From Mucilaginibacter roseus (GTDB lineage Bacteria > Bacteroidota > Bacteroidia > Sphingobacteriales > Sphingobacteriaceae), in NCBI RefSeq assembly GCF_021215455.1, contig NZ_JAJPWV010000002.1, positions 1-64,000 of the forward strand: a DNA stretch of 64,000 nucleotides, read 5' to 3'. Both the position numbers and the translations under genes were made by a program. Numbering within the stretch: position 1 is the stretch's first letter; each line of letters opens with the position of its first letter. A model generated the notes under the pieces. The model was given only the letters and a program-made list of their open reading frames with translations. It was not told the origin of the DNA and did not search any database. This document shows, piece by piece, positions 1 to 7,873 of the stretch.

Positions 1-511
1 CAACTTTATTTATCATTTCCGCAAGAAAAATTTTTTGAATTTTTCCTTGCTTTTATTCGTCTCCGGATTGCTCTTTCAAGCTTTCCTTCAACCCCCCTCT
101 GTTTACCTTTGCCTAACTTTCAAATAACACTCGCTTTATCTATCAAAGCGGCTGCAAAGGTACGCCTTTTAACCGCCGTTCCAAATCATAACCGCCCTTT
201 TCGTCTTATACCCGTTTAAACATGCTGTGCATCAGGGAGAAAAATTTTAGCAGCAAGGCAAACAATATTGAAAATTCAAAAACACAGGGGTATTCCGCTA
301 AATTATTACAGCTTAGTTGCTTCGTATTATAGTAGATAACATTCGAAATCGAACATCCAATGTATCATAACCGAACATCTAAATATCAGCATATAATTAA
401 AAAACACTGTCTTACAATAAGTTACCATAAAGGCACAAGTTTTGGCAATGATACTAACGCGCGGCTCATTAAAAACTGCGTACTGTATAACCCATTAAGC
501 GTTACCCTATC
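1..511. other. gene-free leader region
   Basis: No open reading frame of recognisable character is seen in either strand. The stretch is AT-rich and holds an 11-base direct repeat near its right end (350-382), described separately. It probably contains the promoter of the permease that follows, but no good TTTG-N19-TAnnTTTG match was found. What lies further left is outside the window. Confidence 0.5.
350..382. repeat. short direct repeat CGAACATCYAA x2
   Basis: CGAACATCCAA at 350-360 and CGAACATCTAA at 372-382 are direct repeats whose starts are 22 bases apart, about two helical turns. They lie about 130 bases upstream of the FtsX-like permease. The spacing fits a site for a regulator binding one face of the helix, but that is inference and no regulator gene is adjacent on the left. 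Confidence 0.35.
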
Positions 512-2911
512 ATGATTAAAAATTTCATCAAAATCGCCTGGCGTAACATGCTAAATAACAAGCTTTTTACAGGCCTTAATGTGGCCGGACTTGCTATTGG
601 CATTTGCGTTTGTATCACTTTGTTTGCTTATGTGTTTTACGAGCTAAGTTTTGACCGTATGTTTAAGAACGCGAAAAACATTTATCGGGTTAATATGCAA
701 ACTACAGCCGATTACAACTATAAGGTGTGGGCACAGTTGCCAAATTCAGTTGGCCCGGCAATGGTGCAGAACATTCCGCAGGTTAAATCGGCCACGCGAC
801 TGATCAAGCACGACTTTGGCGCGAGCGTATCACTTAAAACTGATGATAAAAATTTTACAGAAAAACGCCTGTACATGGCGGACTCTACCGTGTTCAACAT
901 TTTTGACGTTAAATTTTTGGAAGGAAACGTTAAAACGGCTTTCGCTCAGCCTAAATCAATTGTAATCTCTCAATCTACAAAACAAAGGTTATATGGAAGC
1001 CAGTCGGCGGTTGACAAAATAATTTATATAAACAACCGCGATACGCTGCATGTATCGGGTGTATACGCCGATTTACCTGCTAACAGTACTATTGATTGTA
1101 ACATGATCTATAATATTATGGATACATGGGCCGGTAAGGATGTTTATTGGAGCAATGCCAGTTACGAAACATACTGTCTGCTACAGCCAGGAGCCAACGT
1201 TGCCCAGGTGCAGCGAGAGGCAACGGCTTTAATAGATAAAAACGTAAAGCCTGAAGACAAATATTTTCAGCGTTTTTTTTTACAACCGCTAACAGACATT
1301 CACCTTTATTCTGCTGATATACGGGAAGGCTACACAAGCCGTGTGGGCAGCATCGGCATGGTAAAATCATTAATGTTCCTGTCAGCATTAGTATTATTTA
1401 TCGCCTGTATTAACTATATGAACCTTGCAACCGCCCGGTCGCAAAAGCGAGCAAAGGGTGTTGGGGTCAATAAGGTTTTGGGAGCCGGAACCAATAACCT
1501 GCTTGCCTTATTTTATACAGAAACAGCCCTGCTCTCGCTAATAGCTATTACAATAGGCTACATTTTGGCTTTTGCATTAAAACCAACGTTTGAAAACATT
1601 ACAGGTATCGGTTTAAGTTCTTCGGCATTTCTATCGATGCCGGTGCTTATCGGCTTGTTAATTACCTGGATAGTAGTTACACTGGTGGCGGGCAGCTACC
1701 CTGCATTTTCAATGGCAAGCATATCGCCTTTGGTACTGATGAACAAGCTGAAGCTTAAACATTCTTTTGCTGATGTTATGCGCCGGTCGCTGGTTGTATT
1801 TCAATTCGCATCGTCCATCGTGCTTATCATCTCGGTTATGGTGATTTACCAACAAATCCGTTATATAAAAAACCGCGACCTGGGTTACAATCCAAACGGT
1901 GTATTAGCGCTCGATATTAAGTCGGCGCAGAATAAGCAGCAGTTAGCAGCATTAACCAATGATTTAAGGAGCATGAGCAGTGTTGAAAGCTTTTCGGAAG
2001 TGCAATCTATTCCCGGCGATGTAGAAAGCGGCAGGAGTGTAAGTAAAACTGCTAATGAAAAGGAAGCCATACCGGTAAAAACTTGCCATACCGATGCATC
2101 CATTGTAAAAACCATGCGGTTAAAACTGTTAGCCGGCACTACCCTGCCGACCGAAATTGCCAAAGGTGACAGCACTTGCTATACTTTAATAAATGAAACG
2201 GTTGCCCGGTACCTTGGCTTTAAAACACCACAGGATGCCGTTGGTAAATACATCCATAGCGAGATGGGTGCACGGTCGGTTGTTACCGGTGTGGTGAAGG
2301 ATTTCAATTATCAATCGTTAAAAAGTGAAATAGGCGGTTACGTATATTATAATATGTTGGCTGCGCCCGAATCGATAAAAACGCTATTGGTAAGATATAA
2401 CACGAGCAATCTTGCCGCCTTTATAAAGCAATTGCAGAGCAAGTTTAAAACTGACATGCCTAATTCGAGCTTTGAGTACCAGTTTCTGGATAACCATATT
2501 GAAAGCATGTATGCTTCAGAGCAAATAATGGCGCGTACGGCTACGGTATTTTCAATCCTGGCAATTTTTGTGGCATGCCTTGGATTGTTCGGGCTTGCAG
2601 CCTTTATTGCCGAGCAACGTACCAAAGAAATTGGTATCCGCAAAGTACTTGGCGCAAGTATATCGGGCATTACACGTTTGCTGACTACTGATTTTTTAAA
2701 GCTGGTGGTGATATCTATCGTAATAGCATCCCCGGTAGCATGGTACCTGATGAACAAATGGTTGATGGAATTTAGCTACCGTATAAATGTAACCGCTTTA
2801 CCGTTTATAGTAGCTGGCATTACGGCAGTAGCTTTTGCATTGCTAACCATTAGCTCGCACGCTATAAAAGCCGCGATGGTTAATCCGGTAAAGAGTTTAA
2901 GAAGCGAATAG
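512..2911 (+). CDS. ABC transporter permease, FtsX/MacB-like, double-domain
   Basis: A 799-residue inner-membrane protein. It has an N-terminal membrane helix (about residues 20-42), a large MacB_PCD-type periplasmic domain (about 45-280), and three helices (about 285-420). A second helix, a second periplasmic domain (about 450-670) and three C-terminal helices (about 680-790) follow. This duplicated FtsX arrangement is common in Bacteroidota and is distinct from short MacB. The start MIKNFIKIAWRNMLNNK is the usual N-terminus of the family. Such permeases work with a separate ATPase in peptide or antimicrobial export or envelope stress, but no ATPase gene is adjacent, so the substrate is unknown. 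It is followed by a strong hairpin terminator and appears to be a single-gene unit. Confidence 0.9.
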   Translation: MIKNFIKIAWRNMLNNKLFTGLNVAGLAIGICVCITLFAYVFYELSFDRMFKNAKNIYRVNMQTTADYNYKVWAQLPNSVGPAMVQNIPQVKSATRLIKHDFGASVSLKTDDKNFTEKRLYMADSTVFNIFDVKFLEGNVKTAFAQPKSIVISQSTKQRLYGSQSAVDKIIYINNRDTLHVSGVYADLPANSTIDCNMIYNIMDTWAGKDVYWSNASYETYCLLQPGANVAQVQREATALIDKNVKPEDKYFQRFFLQPLTDIHLYSADIREGYTSRVGSIGMVKSLMFLSALVLFIACINYMNLATARSQKRAKGVGVNKVLGAGTNNLLALFYTETALLSLIAITIGYILAFALKPTFENITGIGLSSSAFLSMPVLIGLLITWIVVTLVAGSYPAFSMASISPLVLMNKLKLKHSFADVMRRSLVVFQFASSIVLIISVMVIYQQIRYIKNRDLGYNPNGVLALDIKSAQNKQQLAALTNDLRSMSSVESFSEVQSIPGDVESGRSVSKTANEKEAIPVKTCHTDASIVKTMRLKLLAGTTLPTEIAKGDSTCYTLINETVARYLGFKTPQDAVGKYIHSEMGARSVVTGVVKDFNYQSLKSEIGGYVYYNMLAAPESIKTLLVRYNTSNLAAFIKQLQSKFKTDMPNSSFEYQFLDNHIESMYASEQIMARTATVFSILAIFVACLGLFGLAAFIAEQRTKEIGIRKVLGASISGITRLLTTDFLKLVVISIVIASPVAWYLMNKWLMEFSYRINVTALPFIVAGITAVAFALLTISSHAIKAAMVNPVKSLRSE

Positions 2912-2935
2912 TTCAGTTTAGTTTTTATTTTAGAC

Positions 2936-2967
2936 AGGCCGGCATGTTTACAAGCCGGCCTTTTTTT
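2936..2967 (+). terminator. rho-independent terminator after the permease
   Basis: An 8-bp perfect stem (AGGCCGGC / GCCGGCCT) with a 10-base loop is followed directly by a run of seven T. It lies 25 bases after the permease stop codon. Confidence 0.85.
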
Positions 2968-2995
2968 GCAATTTACGAAGCATTCAAATAGTTTG
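2965..2995 (+). promoter_or_regulatory. possible Bacteroidota-type promoter of the Crp-like gene
   Basis: TTTG at 2965-2968 is followed after 19 bases by ATAGTTTG at 2988-2995, close to the Bacteroidota consensus TTTG-N19-TAnnTTTG; the TA is shifted by one base. A start of transcription near 3002 would leave almost no leader before the ATG at 3006. The -33 element overlaps the T-run of the preceding terminator. Confidence 0.35.
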
Positions 2996-3005
2996 ATTTT
3001 GCCAA

Positions 3006-3572
3006 ATGGAACAAATCAGGAAACAGCTGGAGTTAAAATCAAAAATGACTGACCATGATTGGCATGTGTTTGCCTCGTTTTTAAAAAAGCGGGAATTTAC
3101 CAAGGGCAGCCTGATATTAAGCGAGGGTAAAACAGAAAACCATTTGTCATTTATCGAGAAAGGCATCGTTCGGTTTTTTATGCCGGGCATAGATAAGGAG
3201 ATCACCTTCGGGTTCAGTTTTGATGGTGAGTTTGTGAGCGCTTACGATTCGTTTTTGACCCGCGCGCCCTGTACTTATGCCGTACAGACACTTAGCGAAA
3301 CCGTATTATGGCGTATCAGTTACGATGACCTGCAAACTGTTTACGCAACAACGCAAACCGGCAACCTGATGGGCAGACACGCGGGTGAAAAGCTATTTCT
3401 GATCAAATCGGCGAGAGAGCTATCATTATTGAAAGATAGCGCGGAACAACGGTACCTTAAATTGTTTAAGGAGCGGCCAAACCTTATCCGGCAAATCCCT
3501 TTAAAATACATCGCCTCATACATCGGTATTACGCCGCAGGCCTTAAGCCGTATACGTAAGCGTATTTCTTAA
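3006..3572 (+). CDS. Crp/Fnr family transcriptional regulator
   Basis: A 188-residue cytoplasmic protein. Residues about 20-125 form a cyclic-nucleotide-binding-like beta-roll (KKREFTKGSLILSEG followed by FIEKGIVRFF). The C-terminal end has a winged helix with the recognition segment IASYIGITPQALSRIRK, typical of the short Bacteroidota Crp/Fnr group. The effector is not evident: no Cys cluster for an Fe-S centre is seen and cAMP-contacting residues are not clearly kept. It is followed after 24 bases by a DoxX-like membrane protein, a common partner in this phylum, which suggests one transcript. Confidence 0.85.
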   Translation: MEQIRKQLELKSKMTDHDWHVFASFLKKREFTKGSLILSEGKTENHLSFIEKGIVRFFMPGIDKEITFGFSFDGEFVSAYDSFLTRAPCTYAVQTLSETVLWRISYDDLQTVYATTQTGNLMGRHAGEKLFLIKSARELSLLKDSAEQRYLKLFKERPNLIRQIPLKYIASYIGITPQALSRIRKRIS

Positions 3573-3596
3573 CCCAGGTTCATTGCCTTTTAACCA

Positions 3597-4082
3597 ATGG
3601 CTACCGAGCTTTGCAGAAAAAAAAATTTAATGAAACCATTATTTATACTGCTGGCTGTTTTTGCTATTAGTTGCATCGTGTATAAAATAACATCGGCTGA
3701 TTTTAATATTAACCTTTCAGGCACCATCGCGCTCTCCATAATGTTGCTGTTTACCGCAGGCGGACATTTTGCATTCACAAAAGGCATGGTGATGATGATC
3801 CCATCATTTATACCGCTCAGGCGTGAGCTTGTTTATGCAACCGGCATACTAGAAATTGTTTTTGCTATCGCCCTGTTAATTCCCTCCTGGCGGACGCCTG
3901 CCGCCTGGCTCCTTATCTTTTTCCTGATATTGATACTTCCATCAAACATCTACGCGGCGATCAACAAGGTGGATTATCAAAAAGCAACTTTTAACGGCAA
4001 CGGCTTAAATTACCTCTGGTTCAGGATACCGCTACAAATACTTTTTATCTGGTGGACTTACTTTTTCGCCATCAGCAAATAA
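3597..4082 (+). CDS. DoxX-like family membrane protein
   Basis: A small integral membrane protein with four hydrophobic segments. The first runs from the MKPLFILLAVFAISC stretch, and the others are near FTAGGHFAF, ATGILEIVFAIALLI and LLIFFLILILPSNIYAA. The ATG at 3597 gives 161 residues, but the ATG at 3630 (MKPLF, 150 residues) is the likelier start because it begins directly with the first helix, whereas the extra 11 residues are charged. DoxX-like proteins are linked to redox or quinone-related functions in the membrane, but the biochemical role is not established. It follows the Crp-type regulator closely and is probably cotranscribed with it. Confidence 0.75.
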   Translation: MATELCRKKNLMKPLFILLAVFAISCIVYKITSADFNINLSGTIALSIMLLFTAGGHFAFTKGMVMMIPSFIPLRRELVYATGILEIVFAIALLIPSWRTPAAWLLIFFLILILPSNIYAAINKVDYQKATFNGNGLNYLWFRIPLQILFIWWTYFFAISK

Positions 4083-4172
4083 TCAAGACTAATGCCTCTC
4101 AGCTGTGTAATTTTATTACTTTTACGCTAAAACCAATTAGCATTAAAAAGCCTTGCCTGATCTCTGATAAAC

Positions 4173-4188
4173 TAAACCTTAAGGTTTA
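4173..4188. promoter_or_regulatory. 16-bp perfect palindrome, putative operator of GH32 gene
   Basis: TAAACCTTAAGGTTTA is a perfect palindrome 43 bases before the GH32 start codon. Its TAAAC/GTTTA arms match those of the palindromes at 6419 and 16227, which have no gap between the arms, whereas here six bases separate them. The position suits a repressor site; the binding protein is not known. Confidence 0.5.
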
Positions 4189-4231
4189 CAACTAAACGAA
4201 GTCAGATAAACGCTGTTAATTAAATTAAACG

Positions 4232-5890
4232 ATGACCATATTCACTAAATCATTACTTACCTGCTGCCTTACAGCTTGCAGTGTGTTGCAATTACAGGCT
4301 GCGGATTTACCCATTAAAATTACTAAGCGGTATTTAAATCTGCCGGTATCACAAGCACAGCAACGCAGCAACATGAAGTTTACTGTTTGTGGCAAAAAGG
4401 AGCGTGAGTTTAAGATACGCCTGGCCAGCGGCGAACCAGAGTATTGGGTATTTTGCGACGTAAGTAACTTAAAGGGAAAAACCGTAACCATCAGTTATGA
4501 GGGTGATAACGCCGGACTGTCAAAAATTTACCAGGATGATAAAATTGCTGGGCAGGACTCCATGTACCACGAAAAGAACCGTCCGCAGTTTCACTTCACC
4601 ACCCGCCGTGGCTGGATAAATGACCCCAACGGAATGATATTCTACGAGGGCGAATATCACTTATTCTATCAGTATAACCCGTACGAACGTGAGTGGGAAA
4701 ACATGTCATGGGGGCACGCGGTAAGTAAGGACATGATCCACTGGCAGGAACTGCCGGTAGCGCTTAGTCCGGACGATATGGGTACTATGTTCTCAGGCTC
4801 TGCTGTCATCGACTATAATAACACGGCAGGCTTTAACAAAGGCAAAACACCTGCTATGATAGCTACCTACACGGTTGACGGACATGGCAAACAAGTACAA
4901 TGCATGGCTTATAGCCTCGATAAGGGCCGTACCTGGACAAAATACAAAGGCAACCCGCTAATTGATTCAAAAGAAAAATGGAACAGCCAGGATACACGCG
5001 ACCCACGGGTGTTTTGGTACGCGCCGGGCAAACATTGGGTAATGGCCCTGAATGAGCGCGACGGACACTCTATCTATAACTCTACTAATTTAAAGGACTG
5101 GACTTACCAAAGCCATACCACCGGTTTTTGGGAATGCCCCGACCTGTTTGAACTACCGGTTGACGGCGACAAAAGCAAAACCAAATGGGTAATGTATGGC
5201 GCCTCAAACACCTACATGATCGGCTCGTTTGATGGTAAAAAGTTCACTCCGGAATCGGGCAAGCATTATTTTAGTACTGGTACCATTTACGCCGCGCAAA
5301 CTTTTACCAATATACCCGATAATGATGGCCGCAGGATACAGATTGGCTGGGGTCGCCTCTCACACCCTGGTATGCCATTTAACGGCATCATGTTATTACC
5401 TACTGAATTGACGCTAAAAACTACAAAAAATGGCGTGCGGTTGTTTAGCACTCCTATTAAGGAAACCGAACAACTGTTTGAAAAAGTGGGCCAATGGACA
5501 AACCTGAAAGAGGCCGCGGCTAATGATCAACTAAAAGCCTACAACAACAACAACAACAACGATCGCCTGCGTATTAAAACAACTATCAAATTATCCCACG
5601 CTACAAGCGCCGGGCTTAACCTGTTTGGCCAGCGTATCATTGATTATGATATGAACTACAATACCATTAACAGTGTATTTTATTCGCCTGATGATATGAC
5701 CAGCATGGAACTAAGCGCCGACATTTATATAGACAGAACCTCCATCGAGGTATTTATTGACAACGGCGCCTACTCCTACTCCATGCAGCGCAAGCCGGAT
5801 GCTAAGAATACCGAAGGATTTCATTTTTGGGGTAACAACATCGATGTGAAGAACCTGGAAGTGTACACCGTTAAATCCATTTGGGAGTAG
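4232..5890 (+). CDS. glycoside hydrolase family 32 (levanase/fructanase/invertase type)
   Basis: A 552-residue exported enzyme that hydrolyses beta-fructosidic bonds (sucrose, levan or inulin). It has an N-terminal signal segment (about 1-23) and a Bacteroidota-specific beta domain (about 27-108, KITKRYLNLPVS). The five-bladed GH32 propeller follows and carries the nucleophile motif WINDPNG (128-134, Asp131), the RDP motif (256-258) and the acid/base motif ECPD (301-304). A C-terminal beta-sandwich ends the protein. All three catalytic signatures are intact. A run of six Asn is encoded by an AAC repeat at 5542-5559. Substrate preference cannot be read from sequence. No fructokinase or fructose transporter lies nearby. 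Confidence 0.93.
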   Translation: MTIFTKSLLTCCLTACSVLQLQAADLPIKITKRYLNLPVSQAQQRSNMKFTVCGKKEREFKIRLASGEPEYWVFCDVSNLKGKTVTISYEGDNAGLSKIYQDDKIAGQDSMYHEKNRPQFHFTTRRGWINDPNGMIFYEGEYHLFYQYNPYEREWENMSWGHAVSKDMIHWQELPVALSPDDMGTMFSGSAVIDYNNTAGFNKGKTPAMIATYTVDGHGKQVQCMAYSLDKGRTWTKYKGNPLIDSKEKWNSQDTRDPRVFWYAPGKHWVMALNERDGHSIYNSTNLKDWTYQSHTTGFWECPDLFELPVDGDKSKTKWVMYGASNTYMIGSFDGKKFTPESGKHYFSTGTIYAAQTFTNIPDNDGRRIQIGWGRLSHPGMPFNGIMLLPTELTLKTTKNGVRLFSTPIKETEQLFEKVGQWTNLKEAAANDQLKAYNNNNNNDRLRIKTTIKLSHATSAGLNLFGQRIIDYDMNYNTINSVFYSPDDMTSMELSADIYIDRTSIEVFIDNGAYSYSMQRKPDAKNTEGFHFWGNNIDVKNLEVYTVKSIWE

Positions 5891-5923
5891 GTAAGAACTG
5901 ATAAGTTTACAGCTGATAAAAAT

Positions 5924-5964
5924 ATAATAAACAATCCCAACCTTTGGTCGGGGTTGTTTATTAT
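5924..5964. terminator. hairpin terminator after GH32
   Basis: A 15-bp stem (5924-5938 with 5950-5964, one G-T pair) encloses an 11-base loop. The outer stem is AT-rich on both strands, so it could stop transcription from either side. It lies 34 bases after the GH32 stop codon. Confidence 0.75.
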
Positions 5965-6034
5965 ATGCCTGCACCAAACGTTTCAATCAGCTGTTAAACA
6001 GGAAATTAAGAAATAGAGGTCGAATTCTATATAA

Positions 6035-6109
6035 TCATCTTTTCATTTCTATAACATGGCGCATTTCTTCAATCTCCTCTTCCGAATAACCTTCAAGTTC
6101 TACACACAT
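6035..6109 (-). other. 24-codon acidic reading frame, possible gene remnant
   Basis: The frame encodes MCVELEGYSEEEIEEMRHV and five more residues before a TGA. The strongly charged, helix-like composition looks like a real protein end rather than random AT-rich translation. The frame stays open for about nine codons upstream of the ATG, to a TAG. It could be the tail of a lost gene or a small peptide. The family is not recognised. Confidence 0.25.
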
Positions 6110-6161
6110 TACCCTTGTTTTAAATGATAACGGCTATGAATCCTGCCGTTATACTGGTTGT

Positions 6162-6404
6162 TTTACTTAAAGGGTGATTTTGAACATATAATTCCTGCGG
6201 GGCCTCTCCCTGCCATCATTTTTCCGGCACCATCGGCATTGGTAATTTGCCGTCGTAAGATACGCCGGCATAGGGTCCGTTTTTATCAGCCCGCTGCGCG
6301 GTTTCCATCCAACTCCACGCATGCGCCGCGTGTACGCTTACTCCAAAACGCAGATCGTGATTGTTTGCCGCCTTAACCCAAGCTCCAATAACATCCTTTA
6401 ACAC
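6162..6404 (-). pseudogene. remnant of a GH29 alpha-L-fucosidase
   Basis: The minus strand reads DVIGAWVKAANNHDLRFGV, then SVHAAHAWSWMETAQ, then GPYAGVSYDGKL. This is the characteristic internal block of Bacteroidota GH29 alpha-L-fucosidases. A TGA at 6216-6218 interrupts the frame. Beyond it the frame continues WQGEAPQELYVQNHPLSK, also typical of the family, where K-W-W-Q would be expected, so the stop is a TGG to TGA change. Only about 80 of the usual 450 or more residues remain. The N-terminal half, with the nucleophile region, is missing, and the frame is closed upstream by a stop at about 6411-6413. Confidence 0.75.
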
Positions 6405-6418
6405 GTCTTTTCACGAGC

Positions 6419-6430
6419 GTAAACGTTTAC
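6419..6430. promoter_or_regulatory. GTAAACGTTTAC palindrome, putative LacI-family operator
   Basis: A perfect 12-bp palindrome with a central CG, typical in form for LacI-family operators. The same 12 bases form the core of the 28-bp palindrome at 16227-16254. It lies about 180 bases before the NagX-like gene and just upstream of the fucosidase remnant on the other strand, so it may have served either one. Confidence 0.6.
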
Positions 6431-6608
6431 TTACTTTTTATGTAGCTGTTAGGATATAAAGTTCAAACAAATTTACATCTTAGCAATACAAACAAAATTG
6501 CTCAACGCATACTTAAACGGGTCTTTTTAACAGGCAAGGTTAACCGGTATTATCCATCTGGAATTTCCGGTTTGAGTTTAAATTTTACGCGTTGTTCTCT
6601 CCAGTAAA

Positions 6609-7829
6609 ATGTTGATTGCACCCACTGAAAACAATGACTCAAAAAAACCGGCGCGACTACTGTCGCTTGATGCATTGCGCGGGTTTGATATGTTCTGGAT
6701 AATAAGCGGGGAAGAAATATTTCATGGCTTTGCAGACGTTGTGCAGCATAAATACGGTCTTTTTCGTAACCCGACTAACTGGCAAATTTATGCGGATGGG
6801 CGGCTGTCTTTTTTGGAAAAGATAGCCGTAGCCATAAGTAATCAGTTACACCACACCGTTTGGAACGGCTTTACATTTTACGATCTTATCTTTCCGCTTT
6901 TTATCTTCATTGCGGGCGTTTCTATGCCTTTTTCTTATAGCAGGCTGCGTAATAAGGAAACGGGTTTGCTAAACCCGACCCAGCGCGAGTACGGCAGCCT
7001 GTTGCGCCGAACCCTGCTGCTGCTGTTGCTGGGCATGGTGGTTAACGGTGGGCTTAAGTTTGCCGGGTATGAACACACCAGATTTGCCAGCGTGCTTGGC
7101 CGCATTGGCCTGGCATGTTTTTTTGCCGCCCTCATTTATTTAAAATTCAATTTACGCTGGCAAATTACCTGGTTTGTTATAATACTGCTTGGCTATTGGG
7201 CGCTTATGGCACTGGTGCCGGTGCCCGGATATGGTGCGGGTAATTACTCCCCTGCAGGGAACCTCTCGGCTTATGTTGACCGGATTATGCTGCCAGGCAA
7301 ACTTCACAGAGGGGTGTATGATCCCGAAGGTCTGCTATCTACCATACCGGCTATAGCAACCGCATTACTGGGAATATTCACCGGCACGTTTCTGCGTTGT
7401 CAGGGTACGCAATTTACTCCGGTGAATAAAATGCTGGCGATATTGGCTGCGGGCTTACTATTTGTTATTACGGGTTTAGGCTGGAATTTTTATTTCCCGA
7501 TTAACAAAAACATGTGGACCAGTGCTTTCACAATATACGCAGGGGGCTGGAGTTTAATTTTATTCGGTCTTTTTTATGGAGTTATTGACGTTGGCGGCTG
7601 GCAAAAGTGGTGCCGCCCTTTTGTTTGGATCGGTACAAATTCCATACTTATTTACCTGGCCGCGCATGGCTTGGTAAACTTTCTATCTACCTCACAATTT
7701 TTATTGGATGGTGTGCTAAAATATGTGGATCCGCTGTGGCACCGCAGTATTTTGTGGACTGGAGTACTGTTAATTCAACTGCTGCTGCTACGGTTTTTAT
7801 ACCGGCATAAAATATTTCTGAAATTATAA
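6609..7829 (+). CDS. NagX/HGSNAT-like membrane N-acetyltransferase (DUF5009 type)
   Basis: A 406-residue polytopic membrane protein with about ten hydrophobic segments. The N-terminal RLLSLDALRGFDMFWI and the later HTVWNGFTFYDLIFPLFIFI are hallmarks of the family that includes human heparan-alpha-glucosaminide N-acetyltransferase. His82 aligns with the catalytic His of the human enzyme by pattern (H-x-x-W-N-G). In bacteria these proteins neighbour N-acetylglucosamine genes and are thought to acetylate or move amino sugars across the inner membrane. Here the next gene, 44 bases on, is an alpha-N-acetylglucosaminidase, which supports a joint role. In mammals the two enzymes act consecutively on heparan sulphate. 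Confidence 0.85.
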   Translation: MLIAPTENNDSKKPARLLSLDALRGFDMFWIISGEEIFHGFADVVQHKYGLFRNPTNWQIYADGRLSFLEKIAVAISNQLHHTVWNGFTFYDLIFPLFIFIAGVSMPFSYSRLRNKETGLLNPTQREYGSLLRRTLLLLLLGMVVNGGLKFAGYEHTRFASVLGRIGLACFFAALIYLKFNLRWQITWFVIILLGYWALMALVPVPGYGAGNYSPAGNLSAYVDRIMLPGKLHRGVYDPEGLLSTIPAIATALLGIFTGTFLRCQGTQFTPVNKMLAILAAGLLFVITGLGWNFYFPINKNMWTSAFTIYAGGWSLILFGLFYGVIDVGGWQKWCRPFVWIGTNSILIYLAAHGLVNFLSTSQFLLDGVLKYVDPLWHRSILWTGVLLIQLLLLRFLYRHKIFLKL

Positions 7830-7873
7830 AACGGCATGGTTGGCCGCATTAATAAACTATTTACGTTTTCTAT

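Larger units (their letters stand above)
5965..6608. other. decayed intergenic stretch
   Basis: There is no intact gene in these 640 bases. The strip holds a minus-strand 24-codon reading frame (6035-6109), the remnant of an alpha-L-fucosidase gene on the minus strand (about 6162-6404), a GTAAACGTTTAC palindrome (6419-6430) and about 180 AT-rich bases leading to the NagX-like gene. The mixture suggests a deletion scar left by loss of one or more sugar-degradation genes. Confidence 0.6.

Noticed and set aside
6158..6376. plus-strand 72-codon frame
   Set aside because: It is the antisense shadow of the fucosidase remnant and shows no protein-like features.
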